In this document: positions 63,267-64,000 of the stretch, in pieces
How positions within the stretch are numbered: the stretch's first letter is position 1
Layout of the letters: the number at the start of each line of letters is the position of its first letter
Assembly: GCA_964593555.1 (NCBI GenBank)
Contig: CAZQIC010000004.1
Location: forward strand, 29,708 to 93,707
From: CAZQIC01 sp964593555
Lineage (GTDB): Bacteria; Bacteroidota; Bacteroidia; JAFLBG01
Reading direction: 5' to 3'
Length of the DNA: 64,000 nt
Program-made: the position numbers and the translations under genes
The notes under the pieces: model-generated
What the model saw: only the letters and a program-made list of their open reading frames with translations
What the model was told of the DNA's origin: nothing
Database searches by the model: none

Positions 63267-63926
63267 TTGGACAGAAGGGTATTTTTATTTCTTGTATTAT
63301 TCTTTTACGTAACTGTAGCTTGTGGGGCTGTTCCGCCGGATTCTATTGCGTACTCGAAAGATTTTGTTTTTAAAGAAGGCCTTTACATCAGCTATGATCA
63401 ATTTAAACACAACACTCCAGTAGAAATAAAAGAAATAATTTTTGATTACGATAAAACCAAACTAGATTTTCTAAAGACAGTAACCGGCAAAAAGGAAATA
63501 GTTTTTTTAAACGATAGCAATCAAAAAACAACAGTTAAAACATCCGATATATGGGGGTATTGCCAGAACCAGGCTATATACATTCGTTATAACGACGATT
63601 TTTTCAGAGTGCCCATTGTTGGAAGCATCTTTCACTTTTTAGGTTATCAATATGTGAGCGCAGGGGGAGGGTTTGGTAGTCCAAGTATTTATGGAAATTC
63701 TCAGGTATATCAGGGTGCGGTTAAGGAGCAAACACAATTTATATTTGATAATCAAACCAGGCAGATCATGTTATTTGATGTGAATACAATTGATCTCATT
63801 TTATTGCGGGACGAGGACTTGCACAAGGAGTTTATGGCATTAAGTAACAAAAAGAAAAGGCAATCTACTTTTTTATATCTGAGAAAGTATAATGAAAAAC
63901 ATCCTTTGTATTTTTTATACCAATAG
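63267..63926 (+). CDS. Exported protein of unknown function
   Basis: A 219-residue protein with a TTG start and a signal peptide ending ACGAV (possible lipobox TVACG). The mature part reads as a single alpha/beta domain with IYIRYNDDFFRVPIVGSIFHFLGYQY and a polar C-terminus (KEFMALSNKKKRQSTFLYLRKYNEKHP). No family is recognised. It diverges from the subtilase gene, 73 bp apart. Positions 63927-64000 contain nothing I can identify. Confidence 0.62.
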   Translation: MDRRVFLFLVLFFYVTVACGAVPPDSIAYSKDFVFKEGLYISYDQFKHNTPVEIKEIIFDYDKTKLDFLKTVTGKKEIVFLNDSNQKTTVKTSDIWGYCQNQAIYIRYNDDFFRVPIVGSIFHFLGYQYVSAGGGFGSPSIYGNSQVYQGAVKEQTQFIFDNQTRQIMLFDVNTIDLILLRDEDLHKEFMALSNKKKRQSTFLYLRKYNEKHPLYFLYQ

Positions 63927-64000
63927 CGGGATAACCGACTATTTTATATAGGTGGGTTCTAAAAATTCACTTTTAGAGATTTGACTAAAAATCGGAGAAC

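Overview
The window reads as a chromosomal stretch of a Bacteroidota (Bacteroidetes) genome; I would not go below phylum. The DNA is A+T-rich. Several genes sit behind TTG-N(18-21)-TAnnTTTG promoters, the phylum's RpoD signature. Further markers are TonB-dependent receptors with an N-terminal carboxypeptidase-like domain, two secreted proteins with type IX secretion (T9SS) C-terminal sorting domains, and PorE-like TPR/beta-propeller/OmpA proteins. Many genes use TTG or GTG starts, and Shine-Dalgarno sequences are mostly absent. I see no rRNA, tRNA, CRISPR array or transposase gene.

Layout. 1-782 is the 5' end of a TonB-dependent receptor. 955-3122 is a translationally coupled GH3-like ligase and LysE-family exporter. 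3128-5150 is a small accessory island: a hipBA toxin-antitoxin pair lying between the intact lysE 3' end and a second, divergent lysE 3' end that is itself interrupted by a MITE-like element. 5199-8141 holds a lipoprotein, a MazG-like pyrophosphohydrolase, an OmpH/Skp-like chaperone and a cysteine-cluster protein, plus one copy of a 77-bp interspersed repeat.

8263-16843 is the most interesting region. Two paralogous secreted subunits bracket a PapD-like chaperone, two OmpA-like proteins with the same altered peptidoglycan-binding motif, and a 1120-residue usher-like barrel protein ending in a SPOR-like domain. This looks like a chaperone-usher-type fibre system that is not a standard arrangement. 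The downstream subunit has its own strong promoter and terminator.

17011-22145 is a probable operon (PorE-like protein, DnaQ-like exonuclease, FAH hydrolase, Prc protease). 20556-33661 holds six tandem TPR-PD40-CRD(-OmpA) paralogues related in architecture to PorE of the T9SS, followed upstream by a 2-oxo-acid dehydrogenase E2 gene.

35096-46254 is mixed: twin small secreted proteins, a glycosyltransferase fused to a degenerate sugar-phosphate transferase, recR, an AlkX/YcaQ-like glycosylase, a PLP decarboxylase, a sodium:solute symporter carrying a perfect in-frame 276-bp tandem duplication, and an ArsR/SRPBCC pair with a palindromic operator. 46393-53035 is a lipid-modification cluster (two CFA-synthase-like methyltransferases, FAD oxidoreductase, DUF1365, DUF1295, MFS). 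53235-63926 contains a lipoprotein, a second TonB receptor overlapping pyrF, prfA, two T9SS cargo proteins (one a subtilase), ubiA and a small orphan gene.
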